Source: Sphingobacterium paucimobilis HER1398 (lineage in GTDB: Bacteria; Bacteroidota; Bacteroidia; Sphingobacteriales; Sphingobacteriaceae). Taken from it: DNA of 64,000 nucleotides. Below the pieces are notes generated by a model. That model worked only from the letters and a program-made list of their open reading frames with translations, was not told the DNA's origin and ran no database searches. Location: assembly GCF_000416985.1 (NCBI RefSeq), contig NZ_ATDL01000021.1:62001-126000 (forward strand), written 5' to 3'. This document shows positions 17,696 through 26,351 of this stretch, in pieces. Each line of letters begins with the position of its first letter. The stretch's first letter is position 1. Made by a program: the position numbers and the translations under genes.

Positions 17696-19480
17696 ATGAA
17701 AATTAAACTAATAACAATTGGATTAGGAGTTATATGGAGTGGGATGATGATGTCCTGTGACAAGGACTTCTTGGATAGACCATCGGAAGATCAGGTAGAG
17801 GCTCCTTTCTTTTTTAATACAGCCAAAGACCTAGAGGTCGCTACCAATGACTTTTATAGTGCGTTTTCTAGAAATTCTGACGAAAAAGAATGGACAGACA
17901 GCTATACAGATGATGCGGGCTCGGATAATCTGATGCCACTGAATCCAGCGGCCAAGGTGCGGGGATCGAGGGTCGTTCCAGTGGCCCGTGGTTCAGGTGG
18001 CTGGAACTGGGACGATCTGCGAAAGATCAATTATTTTTTGATCAATTATCATAAGGTAAAGGACGAAGCGGCCAAAGCAAAATATGGCGGCATAGCCCGT
18101 TTTTTTAGAGCATATTTCTATTACGATAAGGTCAAAACCTTTGGAGATGTGCCTTGGTACAGTGGTGTGTTGGATGCAAAGGATCCGGAATTATACAAAG
18201 CCAGAGACTCCCGTACGCTGGTCATGGATTCGGTCATGGCCGACCTTGACTTTGCCATAGCGAATATTCCAGCAGAGAAGCAGGTGAATCTGATAACACG
18301 CTATACGGCGATGTTGTTAAAAGCTCGTGTGGCTTTATTTGAAGGAACATTTCGTAAATACCATGGTTTGGAAGACGCCGATAAATACTTGACCTTGGCC
18401 GCAACAGCAGCACAGGATCTGATCACTTCCAATGCCTATACCTTGTATACGGAGGGTGGTGCCGAAAATGCGTATAGAAATCTTTTTGCACGAAACAACC
18501 AAGATAATATCGAGACGATATTGGCCATAGATTTTGAGTTGGGGCTTAAAGTACATTCCCTCGGCTCTTCTTTTACATCAGCTACACAGGGATCTTATGG
18601 TATACCCAAAGACTTGGTCAACAGTTACCTCATGCGGGACGGATCTCGATTTACTGATAAAGCCAACTACAAGACCATGGGCTTTCTGGACGAAATGAAA
18701 AACCGTGACCCTCGATTGACACAGACGACGGCGGGACCAGATTTTAAGGTGATTGGAGAGTCTAAGAATGAACCTGTCAACCTGTCAATTACAACAACGG
18801 GATATCGATTGATTAAAGCACTGCCAGATCGGAGCCAATGGGCGACCTCTGGAGCGTATTTTGATATTATATTATTCCGCTATGCAGAAGCTTTGTTGGT
18901 TTTTGCAGAAGCAAAGGCCGAGTTGGGTACCTTGACTCAAGCGGACTTGAATATCTCGATCAATAAATTGCGTAGCCGAGCGGGTATGCCGAATCTGGAT
19001 ATGGCACAGGCTAATGCGAATCCCGATCCGTATTTGTTGGCTATGTATCCCAATGTAAAGGGGATGCAGGGGGTGATATTGGAAATCAGGAGAGAGCGTC
19101 GTGCCGAGTTGTTTAATGAAGGATTCCGGTGGGACGATCTGATGCGGTGGAAAGAGGGATTGAAGGTAAACCAACCTATTGTAGGGGTATATTTCCCTGG
19201 CGTGGGAGCATACGATTTTACTGGAGATGGACAGCCGGATGTCTTCGTGCATACAGGCAGCACGGCGGGAGCACCTTCTTCGGTGACATCAATGGTGAAT
19301 ATTAAACAGCGGACACTATGGGACCCGATTACCGGTCAGCAAGGAGGAAATTCTGGAAATATAGATCCTTTTCCCAATCGGGGTGGTTTTAGAGAGGACA
19401 GGGATTATTTTGCACCTATCCCTTCGGAAGAGTTACTGCTGAATCGCAGCTTGAAGCAGAATGATAAATGGGACGAATAG
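17696..19480 (+). CDS. SusD/RagB-family lipoprotein
   Basis: A SusD of 594 residues, on the long side. The lipoprotein signal MKIKLITIGLGVIWSGMMMSC places the lipidated cysteine at position 21, followed by DKDFLDRPSEDQVEAPFFFNTAKDLEVATNDFYSAF. Family signatures near the C-terminus are ILFRYAEALLVFAEAKAELG, INKLRSRAGMP and IRRERRAELFNEGFRWDDLMRWK. It starts 13 bases after the SusC stop and forms the surface lid that binds the substrate. A DFTGDGQPDVF segment (~510-520) resembles a calcium-binding loop. It belongs to the sigma/FecR-controlled operon. Confidence 0.95.
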   Translation: MKIKLITIGLGVIWSGMMMSCDKDFLDRPSEDQVEAPFFFNTAKDLEVATNDFYSAFSRNSDEKEWTDSYTDDAGSDNLMPLNPAAKVRGSRVVPVARGSGGWNWDDLRKINYFLINYHKVKDEAAKAKYGGIARFFRAYFYYDKVKTFGDVPWYSGVLDAKDPELYKARDSRTLVMDSVMADLDFAIANIPAEKQVNLITRYTAMLLKARVALFEGTFRKYHGLEDADKYLTLAATAAQDLITSNAYTLYTEGGAENAYRNLFARNNQDNIETILAIDFELGLKVHSLGSSFTSATQGSYGIPKDLVNSYLMRDGSRFTDKANYKTMGFLDEMKNRDPRLTQTTAGPDFKVIGESKNEPVNLSITTTGYRLIKALPDRSQWATSGAYFDIILFRYAEALLVFAEAKAELGTLTQADLNISINKLRSRAGMPNLDMAQANANPDPYLLAMYPNVKGMQGVILEIRRERRAELFNEGFRWDDLMRWKEGLKVNQPIVGVYFPGVGAYDFTGDGQPDVFVHTGSTAGAPSSVTSMVNIKQRTLWDPITGQQGGNSGNIDPFPNRGGFREDRDYFAPIPSEELLLNRSLKQNDKWDE

Positions 19481-19520
19481 GCTCGAGCAATAGGTAGAAA
19501 ATTATTAAAAGATATGCGAA

Positions 19521-21209
19521 ATGAAAAATATAAACTATATACTGCTGTGCTTACTCTTGGTGTTGGCAAGCTGTAAAAAAGATAAAGAGGGCTTTGAAGA
19601 AAAGCTGCTGATGAATGTCGATTATATGGAAGTCAGTAGTAAGACAAATGCCTATAGTTTTGAAGTGCTGTCCAATACAACCATTGGTGTAGAAACTGAT
19701 GCCGACTGGATCTTGTTGGACACAACGGCCTATGAGAAAGGGAAACGACGGATTGGATTCTCCACAGTGACCAATGCGGAGGATGAACGATCAGGGACTA
19801 TTTCTGTTCGTATCAATCAAGATGAATCCAGGCAAGTGCTCGTGGTGCAGGAGTCGGGTAAAGTGCCTGTATTCTATGTGACAGTAGACGGTACAGGGGA
19901 TGGAAAGTCCTGGAATACACCTACAGATCTTAATACAGCGATAGAAAAGGCGACAACGAATAGTACGATTTATTTGGCGGAGGGAGTCTATAAGCCATCC
20001 AAAACAATCCGTAATGGAGATGCCAGCGAAGAATCCGACTATACTTTTGAGATATCAAAAAATATTACATTGATTGGCGGCTTTGCCGAAGATGCACTGC
20101 CAGGAGCCAAACCGAATGCTGCATTGTACAAAACAATATTGGATGGTCAATTGGCTTCGGGTAAAGAGGCATTCCATACGGTGACCATTACAGCCGCATT
20201 GGATACGGAATCTAAGGTTCATCTGGAAGGATTGACTATTCGGGGTGGACATGCAACGGATAGATCTACGAATACAACGATCAGTAGTGTAAAGTATAGC
20301 CGTGGACATGGTGGCGGTTTATTGATCGCGAATGCCAGAGTATACCTCAGACAGGTGGAGATAACGGACAATAAAGCATCCAATGCGAAAGGTACAGTAG
20401 GCTTTGCCGCAGGGATGTATGTGTTTGCAGGAGCTGATGTGACGATGGAAGACTCGAAAGTCAATGGCAATACAAATAGTAGTAACAACGGTGGTGGTGT
20501 ATGGGTGGCAGATGCCACGCTAACAGCCTATCATTGTCAGTTCAACGATAATTATGCCAAAGGTACTGCCGGCGGTATTCATGGCTATCCAAATGCGAAT
20601 ATCTACCTGTATGATTCGGAGGTAATGAACAATAGCAATACGTCCTATGGAGCTGGTGTATATATGCGGGAAAACTCAAATGCAGTCCTTGTAAACTGCC
20701 TGATCGTAGGGAATAAAAGTACGTCGGCCAACGGCGGCGGTGGGGTGATGCAGTATGGAGGTACCAAGGTGGATATCATCAGTTCGACGATCACAGGCAA
20801 TGAGGTCGTAGGACCGGGTGGAGGTGTATATCGAAGAGATAAAGTGAATAATCTGACAGTTGTCAATTCGATTATATCTGGCAATAAGCAAGCGGCGACA
20901 TCGAAGGATGTGGATGCCCATACGGACAACGTAACAGTGATTCCAAGTATTAAGAATTCGGTGACGGGTGCATCGACTTATGGAGATGCAGGTACAGTTG
21001 TAGCTGGAGCTGTATTCGCTCCGTCTTCGATGTTGAATGCCGAATTTCTACCCATAGGTACCAATAATCCGGCATTGACCTATGGCCTTACAGGGACAAG
21101 CCTTGGTGCTATCGGACAGGGGTACAATCCGCAGTTGGATAAGCGAATTGAGAAAGATATCAATGGCGAGCCGCGGACAGGAACGTTTATGGGGGCAAAA
21201 GTAAAATAA
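19521..21209 (+). CDS. BACON-domain, right-handed beta-helix surface lipoprotein
   Basis: The 562-residue protein has lipobox LLLVLASC (Cys18). Residues ~30-115 form a BACON-like domain (FEVLSNTTIGVETDADWILLDTTA ... ERSGTISVRINQDESRQVLVVQES); BACON modules are thought to bind glycans or mucins. Residues ~120-520 form a parallel beta-helix: YVTVDGTGDGKSWNTPTDLNTAIEKA followed by repeated G-G-x-W/L and N-N rungs (HLEGLTIRGGHA, GGGLLIANARVYLRQVEITDNKA, NNGGGVWVADATLTAYHCQFNDN, GGGVMQYGG). The C-terminus carries a choice-of-anchor-like ending (ALTYGLTGTSLGAIGQGYNP ... RIEKDINGEPRTG). Beta-helix proteins include polysaccharide lyases, but no catalytic residues are assignable here. It follows SusD by 40 bases and is probably a surface glycan-binding protein. 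Confidence 0.8.
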   Translation: MKNINYILLCLLLVLASCKKDKEGFEEKLLMNVDYMEVSSKTNAYSFEVLSNTTIGVETDADWILLDTTAYEKGKRRIGFSTVTNAEDERSGTISVRINQDESRQVLVVQESGKVPVFYVTVDGTGDGKSWNTPTDLNTAIEKATTNSTIYLAEGVYKPSKTIRNGDASEESDYTFEISKNITLIGGFAEDALPGAKPNAALYKTILDGQLASGKEAFHTVTITAALDTESKVHLEGLTIRGGHATDRSTNTTISSVKYSRGHGGGLLIANARVYLRQVEITDNKASNAKGTVGFAAGMYVFAGADVTMEDSKVNGNTNSSNNGGGVWVADATLTAYHCQFNDNYAKGTAGGIHGYPNANIYLYDSEVMNNSNTSYGAGVYMRENSNAVLVNCLIVGNKSTSANGGGGVMQYGGTKVDIISSTITGNEVVGPGGGVYRRDKVNNLTVVNSIISGNKQAATSKDVDAHTDNVTVIPSIKNSVTGASTYGDAGTVVAGAVFAPSSMLNAEFLPIGTNNPALTYGLTGTSLGAIGQGYNPQLDKRIEKDINGEPRTGTFMGAKVK

Positions 21210-21233
21210 CATTAAAAGACAAGTTATACACCT

Positions 21234-22385
21234 ATGAAAAAGCTTTTTTTGTTTCTGTTATGTGGTGGCTTCCTGCTTGAATTGGGCTTTGCTGCCAATC
21301 CCAAGACCATTATGTTGGTCTTGGGCTCGGCAGACGTGGACGTGCTGAACGAGCGGATAGCGATTGCGGCACGGCTGTACCGCACCCAGCCAATCCAAAA
21401 GATAATCGTAAGCGGTGGCTGTGGTGCACATGGATCGGGTATCTGTGAGGCTACAGCAATGCAGGAGGGATTGGTAAGGAACGGAGTGGAAAGTAAAAAG
21501 ATATACAAAGAGGAAAATGCGAAGACAACGGTGCAAAATTATGTGTTCAGTAGGATTTTGCGCGATGAATCGGACCAACAGATTATCCAACCTGGAGATA
21601 CGGTTTTTGTAGTATCCAATCACTGGCATGCCATTGCTGTGGCAGCACGTCTGCAACAGTATGATGCTGTGGTGGGGCGTTTCTATATTGAAGGTAATAT
21701 TGTGCCAAAAGCAACGGACAAATTGGATTATGTGGGCATTTTTAATGCTCAGCCTGACAATGATAAATTCGTACTGCGGGGCTCTTGGCTTACGCCAGAG
21801 GCGTGTTGGTCTGTCGGTGATAGCCTGTATTATCTTCAAAACAATATGGTCTATGGTACCGATAAAGACAATAGGTCTTTTTCTTTACAACGAGCGGAGG
21901 ATGTGCTGCATTCTTTGAATCTATTGGACGCTGCGCATTCAAGAGCATTTATCGATGGGGGTAAATTTTGGTGGGTGCGCCATGGGGACAGTCTATGGAA
22001 AGTGGAAAAGGGTTCAAAAAAGGTATCTGAGAAATTGGTGTGGTCGAATTGGATTGCAGGAATGCCTGATGTTTGGAAGAAGGGTGCCTTTAATACAGGA
22101 GTACTTTGGAACAACACTCTGCTATTGTTTGCTAATGAAAAGATATTGGTAGCTAGGCTTGAAAAGAAGGGATTTGTATTCGTTAAAGAGACAACTGCAG
22201 CTGAATATTTTGGAAATTGGCCCTTTACCTGGGGCAAAAGTAATGTAGCGGCAGCTATGGGGGATTCTTCTACGGGTAATCTGACGCTTTATCGGAACAT
22301 GGAACGTATGGCAATAGATCAGGATTTGCAAGTGATAGCCCCACCTGTTGCGAATAAGTTAAAATGGATTGAAGATCCTAAATGA
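21234..22385 (+). CDS. YdcF/DUF218-domain protein with an unassigned C-terminal extension
   Basis: The 383-residue product has a signal peptide ending LLELGFAA. Residues ~23-190 are a DUF218 (YdcF/SanA/ElyC) domain: TIMLVLGSADVDVLNERIAIAARLY, KIIVSGGCG, a TTVQNYVFSRIL segment and VFVVSNHWHAIAVAARLQQYD. Proteins of this family act in the envelope; ElyC and SanA affect peptidoglycan and vancomycin sensitivity, and YdcF binds S-adenosylmethionine, but the general reaction is not settled. The last ~190 residues (FSLQRAEDVLHSL ... FIDGGKFWWVRHGDSLWKVEKGSKKVSEKLVWSNW ... NLTLYRNMERMAIDQ) are rich in Trp and short strands, perhaps hemopexin- or propeller-like repeats; I do not recognise them. It is 24 bases after the beta-helix gene and 21 before the glycosidase gene. 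Confidence 0.75.
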   Translation: MKKLFLFLLCGGFLLELGFAANPKTIMLVLGSADVDVLNERIAIAARLYRTQPIQKIIVSGGCGAHGSGICEATAMQEGLVRNGVESKKIYKEENAKTTVQNYVFSRILRDESDQQIIQPGDTVFVVSNHWHAIAVAARLQQYDAVVGRFYIEGNIVPKATDKLDYVGIFNAQPDNDKFVLRGSWLTPEACWSVGDSLYYLQNNMVYGTDKDNRSFSLQRAEDVLHSLNLLDAAHSRAFIDGGKFWWVRHGDSLWKVEKGSKKVSEKLVWSNWIAGMPDVWKKGAFNTGVLWNNTLLLFANEKILVARLEKKGFVFVKETTAAEYFGNWPFTWGKSNVAAAMGDSSTGNLTLYRNMERMAIDQDLQVIAPPVANKLKWIEDPK

Positions 22386-22406
22386 TAACCTTATAATTTG
22401 ATAAGC

Positions 22407-23282
22407 ATGAAAAAGAATTTTATATATAGTTTAATGTTGCTTTTCCTCGTTTTTGCGTGCAGTAAGAAAGAGGAAGGAACACAGTTGCCATACGACTACT
22501 CGAATGTTGAAAAGGCAGGGCTTAAGGAGCTGCTTGAAAAAGCCGATTGGAAGAAAAAAGAGGTGTCTGGAGGGATAGTTTGGAAGTATTATCAATTTCC
22601 ACAGATTTTTGACTCTAAGCAATATATCAATATTCTGGAAGTAGATTTGAACAAAGGACTGCATATCGAAATTCCTTATGTAAAAACGGGCTTTCTGAAG
22701 ACGAGTACCGCAGCGGCAGCAAATAACGCCTTGGTAGCTTTCAATGGCAGTTACTTTAATACCAGTACTGGGGGGTCAACGACTTTTTTTAAGTACGACG
22801 GAAACCTGGTGAATAATACGGTTTCTGGATTTAGTGCCTATCGGGAAAATGGTGCAGTGGTGCTGGATAATAAAGGGGGAGCTAAGGTGATTGCTAAGCC
22901 TGGTTCGGGTTGGGCTGCAGTAGCAGAGCCTGTTGTATTGGCTGGAGGACCGTTGCTGCTATTGGACGGCAAACAACAGTCTCAGCTGAATGTGGATTTT
23001 AATACAGCGAGACACCCCAGAACTGCGTTTGGGGTGACGGCTGACAATAAAATGATTGTTGTCGTAGTGGATGGTCGATCCTCACAATCCCAAGGACTCA
23101 CCATTGCGCAACTTTCTGAACTGATGGCTGCACTGGGCTGTACGCAAGCACTTAACCTCGACGGAGGAGGATCTTCTACAGCCTGGGTGAAGGGAGAAGG
23201 GGTGGTCAACTTTCCCTCAGATAATGGCAAATTCGATCATGAAGGCGAGCGTGGTGTAGCTACTGTCTTTACTGTTAAGTAA
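22407..23282 (+). CDS. Phosphodiester glycosidase (NAGPA-domain) lipoprotein
   Basis: ATG 22407 is chosen over the in-frame TTG 22398 because MKKNFIYSLMLLFLVFAC is a clean lipoprotein signal (Cys18). The protein has the phosphodiester glycosidase (NAGPA) domain: LHIEIPYVKTGFLKTS, ALVAFNGSYFNT, RHPRTAFGVTADNKMIVVVVDGRSSQSQGLTIAQLSELM and the signature LNLDGGGSSTAWV, with a final ERGVATVFTV. The name comes from the human enzyme that removes N-acetylglucosamine from Man-6-phosphate-GlcNAc; bacterial members hydrolyse sugar-1-phosphodiesters such as wall teichoic-acid-type linkages. As a lipoprotein at the end of a SusCD operon, it probably cuts sugar phosphodiesters at the surface or in the periplasm. 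Confidence 0.85.
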   Translation: MKKNFIYSLMLLFLVFACSKKEEGTQLPYDYSNVEKAGLKELLEKADWKKKEVSGGIVWKYYQFPQIFDSKQYINILEVDLNKGLHIEIPYVKTGFLKTSTAAAANNALVAFNGSYFNTSTGGSTTFFKYDGNLVNNTVSGFSAYRENGAVVLDNKGGAKVIAKPGSGWAAVAEPVVLAGGPLLLLDGKQQSQLNVDFNTARHPRTAFGVTADNKMIVVVVDGRSSQSQGLTIAQLSELMAALGCTQALNLDGGGSSTAWVKGEGVVNFPSDNGKFDHEGERGVATVFTVK

Positions 23283-23305
23283 TATAATCAACCTAACCAT
23301 TAGAC

Positions 23306-23338
23306 ATTCCTGGATATAGCCTAGTCGTATCCAGGAAT
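23306..23338 (+). terminator. Terminator of the sigma/FecR/SusCD operon
   Basis: A perfect 11-base inverted repeat (ATTCCTGGATA / TATCCAGGAAT) with an 11-base loop, followed by TGTTGTTATT; 23 bases after the glycosidase stop. Confidence 0.7.
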
Positions 23339-23462
23339 TGTTGTTATTAGAGGATTTAGTTTTATCAATAGACAGGGTGTGATATTGTCATAATAGGTGT
23401 CTAAAGGGTATAGGGGAATTAATAAGACCTGAACCAAATAGCCATTGACCTGTTCTCTTGGT

Positions 23463-25157
23463 ATGGAAGTGAAGAAACAAAGGCATTTCGTGTTACCAAA
23501 ATGGAGCAAATGGTTGATTGGCATAGTGGGGGTGATTTTCTTCACCATCCTTATAGGCAGCTGGTATCTGTCCTACAATTATCGCTCAATTATTGTTCAG
23601 AAGTTGAGTGACAAGGTCAAGACGGCATCGGAAGGACTGTATGACGTGGCCATTGGCGATGTAAGTATTAATCTATTGACGGGGTCTGCAGCGGTCAGTA
23701 ATCTGAGGCTTACAGCTGATACGGGGACGTATACCCGACAGGTAAGCCAGCATACGGCCAAGAGCAATCGCTATGACTTTTATATACATCGAATGGAAAT
23801 TGCTGATCTGAATTTTTGGAAATTATTGGCAGCCAAAGAGATCCGTCTACGATCTATAGGGATAGATTCATTGAAGCTTAAAGTCATAAAAACGGCACTG
23901 CCTTATGAGGAAAAGGAAGGTGATAAGGAGGTCCATGAGCGGTTGGGTAGTATAAAAGGTATCTGGATTGGCAAGGTAGACCTTAAAGATGCCGATGTGG
24001 AATTTCTGGAAACGGAGAAAGGGGATACAGCCCGTATGGAACATGTCGCTTTGTCGGTTTCGGACTTTATGCTCCATAAGGAGAGCAGCCAAGAGTTTGG
24101 TAGAACACTCTATAGCAAGAGGATCGTTCTAGAGATACCTGGATTTGAGGGGGCTATTCCTGGCAGTATCTATACATTGGCCTTTGATAAATTAAAACTC
24201 GACAGTGAACAGGGTGATATCGATGTCCACGGAATGCAGATTAAGCCTGCAAGGGATGAGGAGAAGTATTTTCGACAGGATAAGCTGAATAAGGCGTTGG
24301 TCTTTTTGAACTGGGATATGATAAGAGCCGAAGGAATAGATTTCAACAGTTTCTTTACAAGTGACCTTCTGTATGCCAAAAAGCTATATCTATATGACGG
24401 AGCGACAGTGTTTAAAAAGAATAAGCATTATCAGGAGGAACGCGTGAGTAAAATTGGAGAGGGGCCACACCAAAAGATCATGAAACTGCAGCAACGGCTG
24501 TGTATAGACAGTGTGACTGTAAAGAATGTTCTTGTCGAATACAGACAGGTTAATAAAGCGGGAACTGACGAGGGGATTATCTCTTTTCGAGATACGCATG
24601 GTGTATTGACTAATGTCACGAATGATACAGCAAAATTAGAGGAAGATAGGTATATGCGTGCTGATCTGCGAGCGGCTTTGTTGGGGCAGGGAGAATTGCA
24701 TGCAAACTTTGGTTTTGATATGCTCAGTAAATATGGTGAATACAGCTATAAAGGTTCCTTGTCACCCATGTCGGCTCCCGCATTTAATAAGATCTTGACG
24801 CCGTTGGTCAATCTGGAAATTGCGTCGGGTAAGATACGTCGGATTGATTTTGATTTGAAGGGGAATGATCTCCGTAATTGGGGGAAATTTGAATTTAGGT
24901 ATGATGGTTTTAAAGTTAACTTGCTGAAGAGGAGTAATGATCAAAGGAGAAACAAAAAGGGAGTCCTATCCTTCTTTATAAACTCATTTGTACTGAACGA
25001 CAGTAATCCAGATGCCAATGAGGTATATCATGTGGGGCATGTGGATCGAAAACGGGTGCCGGAGCATCCTCATTTTAAAGCGATTTGGAAAAGCTTGGAG
25101 GATGGAATAATCCAGTGTACGGGTATACAGTCGGACTGGCTAAGGAAAATGTTGTAG
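23463..25157 (+). CDS. AsmA-like, membrane-anchored periplasmic protein
   Basis: ATG 23463 follows an in-frame TTG at 23445 and gives MEVKKQRHFVLPKWSKWLIGIVGVIFFTILIGSWYLSYNYRS. This is a short basic cytoplasmic tail and one helix (~16-36), followed by ~530 periplasmic residues. The beginning YDVAIGDVSINLLTGSAAVSNLRLTAD and later IEIADLNFWKLLAAKEIRLRSIGIDSLKL-type strands resemble AsmA/DUF748 proteins, which form long beta-groove bridges for lipid transport or influence the outer membrane. The C-terminal MSAPAFNKILTPLVNLEIASGKIRRIDFDLKGNDLRNWGKFEFRYDGFKVNLL is typical of the AsmA C-terminal motif. It stands alone between two terminators. The assignment is by pattern only and no substrate can be named. 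Confidence 0.6.
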   Translation: MEVKKQRHFVLPKWSKWLIGIVGVIFFTILIGSWYLSYNYRSIIVQKLSDKVKTASEGLYDVAIGDVSINLLTGSAAVSNLRLTADTGTYTRQVSQHTAKSNRYDFYIHRMEIADLNFWKLLAAKEIRLRSIGIDSLKLKVIKTALPYEEKEGDKEVHERLGSIKGIWIGKVDLKDADVEFLETEKGDTARMEHVALSVSDFMLHKESSQEFGRTLYSKRIVLEIPGFEGAIPGSIYTLAFDKLKLDSEQGDIDVHGMQIKPARDEEKYFRQDKLNKALVFLNWDMIRAEGIDFNSFFTSDLLYAKKLYLYDGATVFKKNKHYQEERVSKIGEGPHQKIMKLQQRLCIDSVTVKNVLVEYRQVNKAGTDEGIISFRDTHGVLTNVTNDTAKLEEDRYMRADLRAALLGQGELHANFGFDMLSKYGEYSYKGSLSPMSAPAFNKILTPLVNLEIASGKIRRIDFDLKGNDLRNWGKFEFRYDGFKVNLLKRSNDQRRNKKGVLSFFINSFVLNDSNPDANEVYHVGHVDRKRVPEHPHFKAIWKSLEDGIIQCTGIQSDWLRKML

Positions 25158-25177
25158 GAGGATCGATTCCTGAACAT

Positions 25178-25208
25178 AAAAGGAAGTGCCCATCAGACAC
25201 TTCCTTTT
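25178..25208. terminator. Bidirectional terminator between convergent genes
   Basis: A perfect 11-base stem (AAAAGGAAGTG / CACTTCCTTTT) with a 9-base loop; A-run on one side and T-run on the other, so it works in both directions. Confidence 0.85.
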
Positions 25209-25211
25209 ATA

Positions 25212-26351
25212 TTAGATACGTTCCTTTTTCTTCGGATCATCATAGATGCGGTAGCGTTTGTTTCCTTTGATCAGGAGTCCGCGGCTTGCTCCTTTTTCCC
25301 GGTTGGATTTATTGCTCACATTAACGCCATAGACTTTTCCTTCATAAAATGAAGTAACCTCAGGAAAGATGGTATGACCTACAAATAGATGTTTTACATC
25401 ATACTGTTTCATGATTTGTTCGAGATCAGCTGTAGACAATGGATTATATTTTTCATCTGTCCGTACCATACCACGATACCACAGCGGGCCGTTACTGCCA
25501 AATAGGAATCGAGCTGCGGGAGAATGCTCCCGTTCTTCCTTGCGCTGGTGCACGTGCGCTCGTGTCGAATCATTGATGGCATTTATAGTCCAGACATTGC
25601 CGATAATATCGGCACTCAATCCTGCATGGACAAATAGATGGTCACCAATCTTTTCTATCGTATTTCGACTCAGTAGCCATCGCCCCAGTTCGGATTCCAT
25701 GTCCCAGAGTTCTTGGTAATTGATGTCGAGATGTTGCGCGAGGTTGGTGTACTTTTCCTTAGCATATTTAAGATTGCCTCGTAAAGTCATTTCCTCGTGA
25801 TTGCCCAAAAGAAAATGAACAGCACCTCCTGCTTGGGAAGCTTCGGCCTCTAATTTATAGAGCAACCAAAACAAGGGAAGGACATCGTCTCCACGGTCAA
25901 AGATGTCACCTATCACTACAAGATGTTTTTTGCCGAAGGTCCATTGATACTTTTCGTCAATGACCCGATGTGCTTTCAGCACAGCATGAAAGGAATCGAA
26001 ATCTCCATGTGGATCAGAAAGCACAAGAATGTCGCTGTTGTGTTTGTAGGTGGCCTTAGGGATTTCTATAGGGTGCAATGTGACTTGAAACCGGTGATCA
26101 CCTTTCTCGGAGATGACCTCAAACGTCGGGGCGATCTCTTGCTGCATTTCTAATTGTCCGCCACGAACGCGTATTAAATTAAGCTGCTCGGAGGTGTATA
26201 GAATATAAGGGCCATCATGTTGGGACAACGTTTTTTGTTGGGCAGTAAGGCCGCCGATATGGAAAAGGCTAAATAAAAAAGTGATCCATAAGGTATGCCC
26301 GCTGCACGTACAGCGGACATACCTTTGGATGATTGTTCTAATAATCATCAT
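25212..26351 (-). CDS. Secreted calcineurin-like metallophosphatase coupled to SusD
   Basis: The product has about 379 residues. All five metallophosphoesterase motifs are visible: VLSDPHGDFDSF, VVIGDIFDRGDD, FLLGNHEEM, HLFVHAGLSAD and LFVGHTIFPE. The layout is that of bacterial PPP-like (Shewanella-like) Ser/Thr-type phosphatases with a two-metal centre. The N-terminus carries a hydrophobic stretch LWITFLFSLFHIGGLTAQ, a likely signal peptide preceded by a long basic region. ATG 26351 (codons ATGATG) overlaps the stop of the SusD gene (26338), so translation is probably coupled; an in-frame start at 26375 is possible. A strong hairpin (26290-26325) lies within its first codons. The target may be a phosphorylated ligand brought in by the adjacent SusCD, which is inference. 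Confidence 0.82.
   Translation of the reverse strand: MMIIRTIIQRYVRCTCSGHTLWITFLFSLFHIGGLTAQQKTLSQHDGPYILYTSEQLNLIRVRGGQLEMQQEIAPTFEVISEKGDHRFQVTLHPIEIPKATYKHNSDILVLSDPHGDFDSFHAVLKAHRVIDEKYQWTFGKKHLVVIGDIFDRGDDVLPLFWLLYKLEAEASQAGGAVHFLLGNHEEMTLRGNLKYAKEKYTNLAQHLDINYQELWDMESELGRWLLSRNTIEKIGDHLFVHAGLSADIIGNVWTINAINDSTRAHVHQRKEEREHSPAARFLFGSNGPLWYRGMVRTDEKYNPLSTADLEQIMKQYDVKHLFVGHTIFPEVTSFYEGKVYGVNVSNKSNREKGASRGLLIKGNKRYRIYDDPKKKERI
26290..26325. other. 15-bp hairpin at the SusD/metallophosphatase junction
   Basis: AAGGTATGCCCGCTG pairs with CAGCGGACATACCTT (one G-T wobble), loop CACGTA. It begins 12 bases after the SusD stop on the minus strand, inside the early codons of the phosphatase; a T-run follows only ~10 bases later, so it looks like an attenuator or RNA-processing stem rather than a classical terminator. 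Confidence 0.65.
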
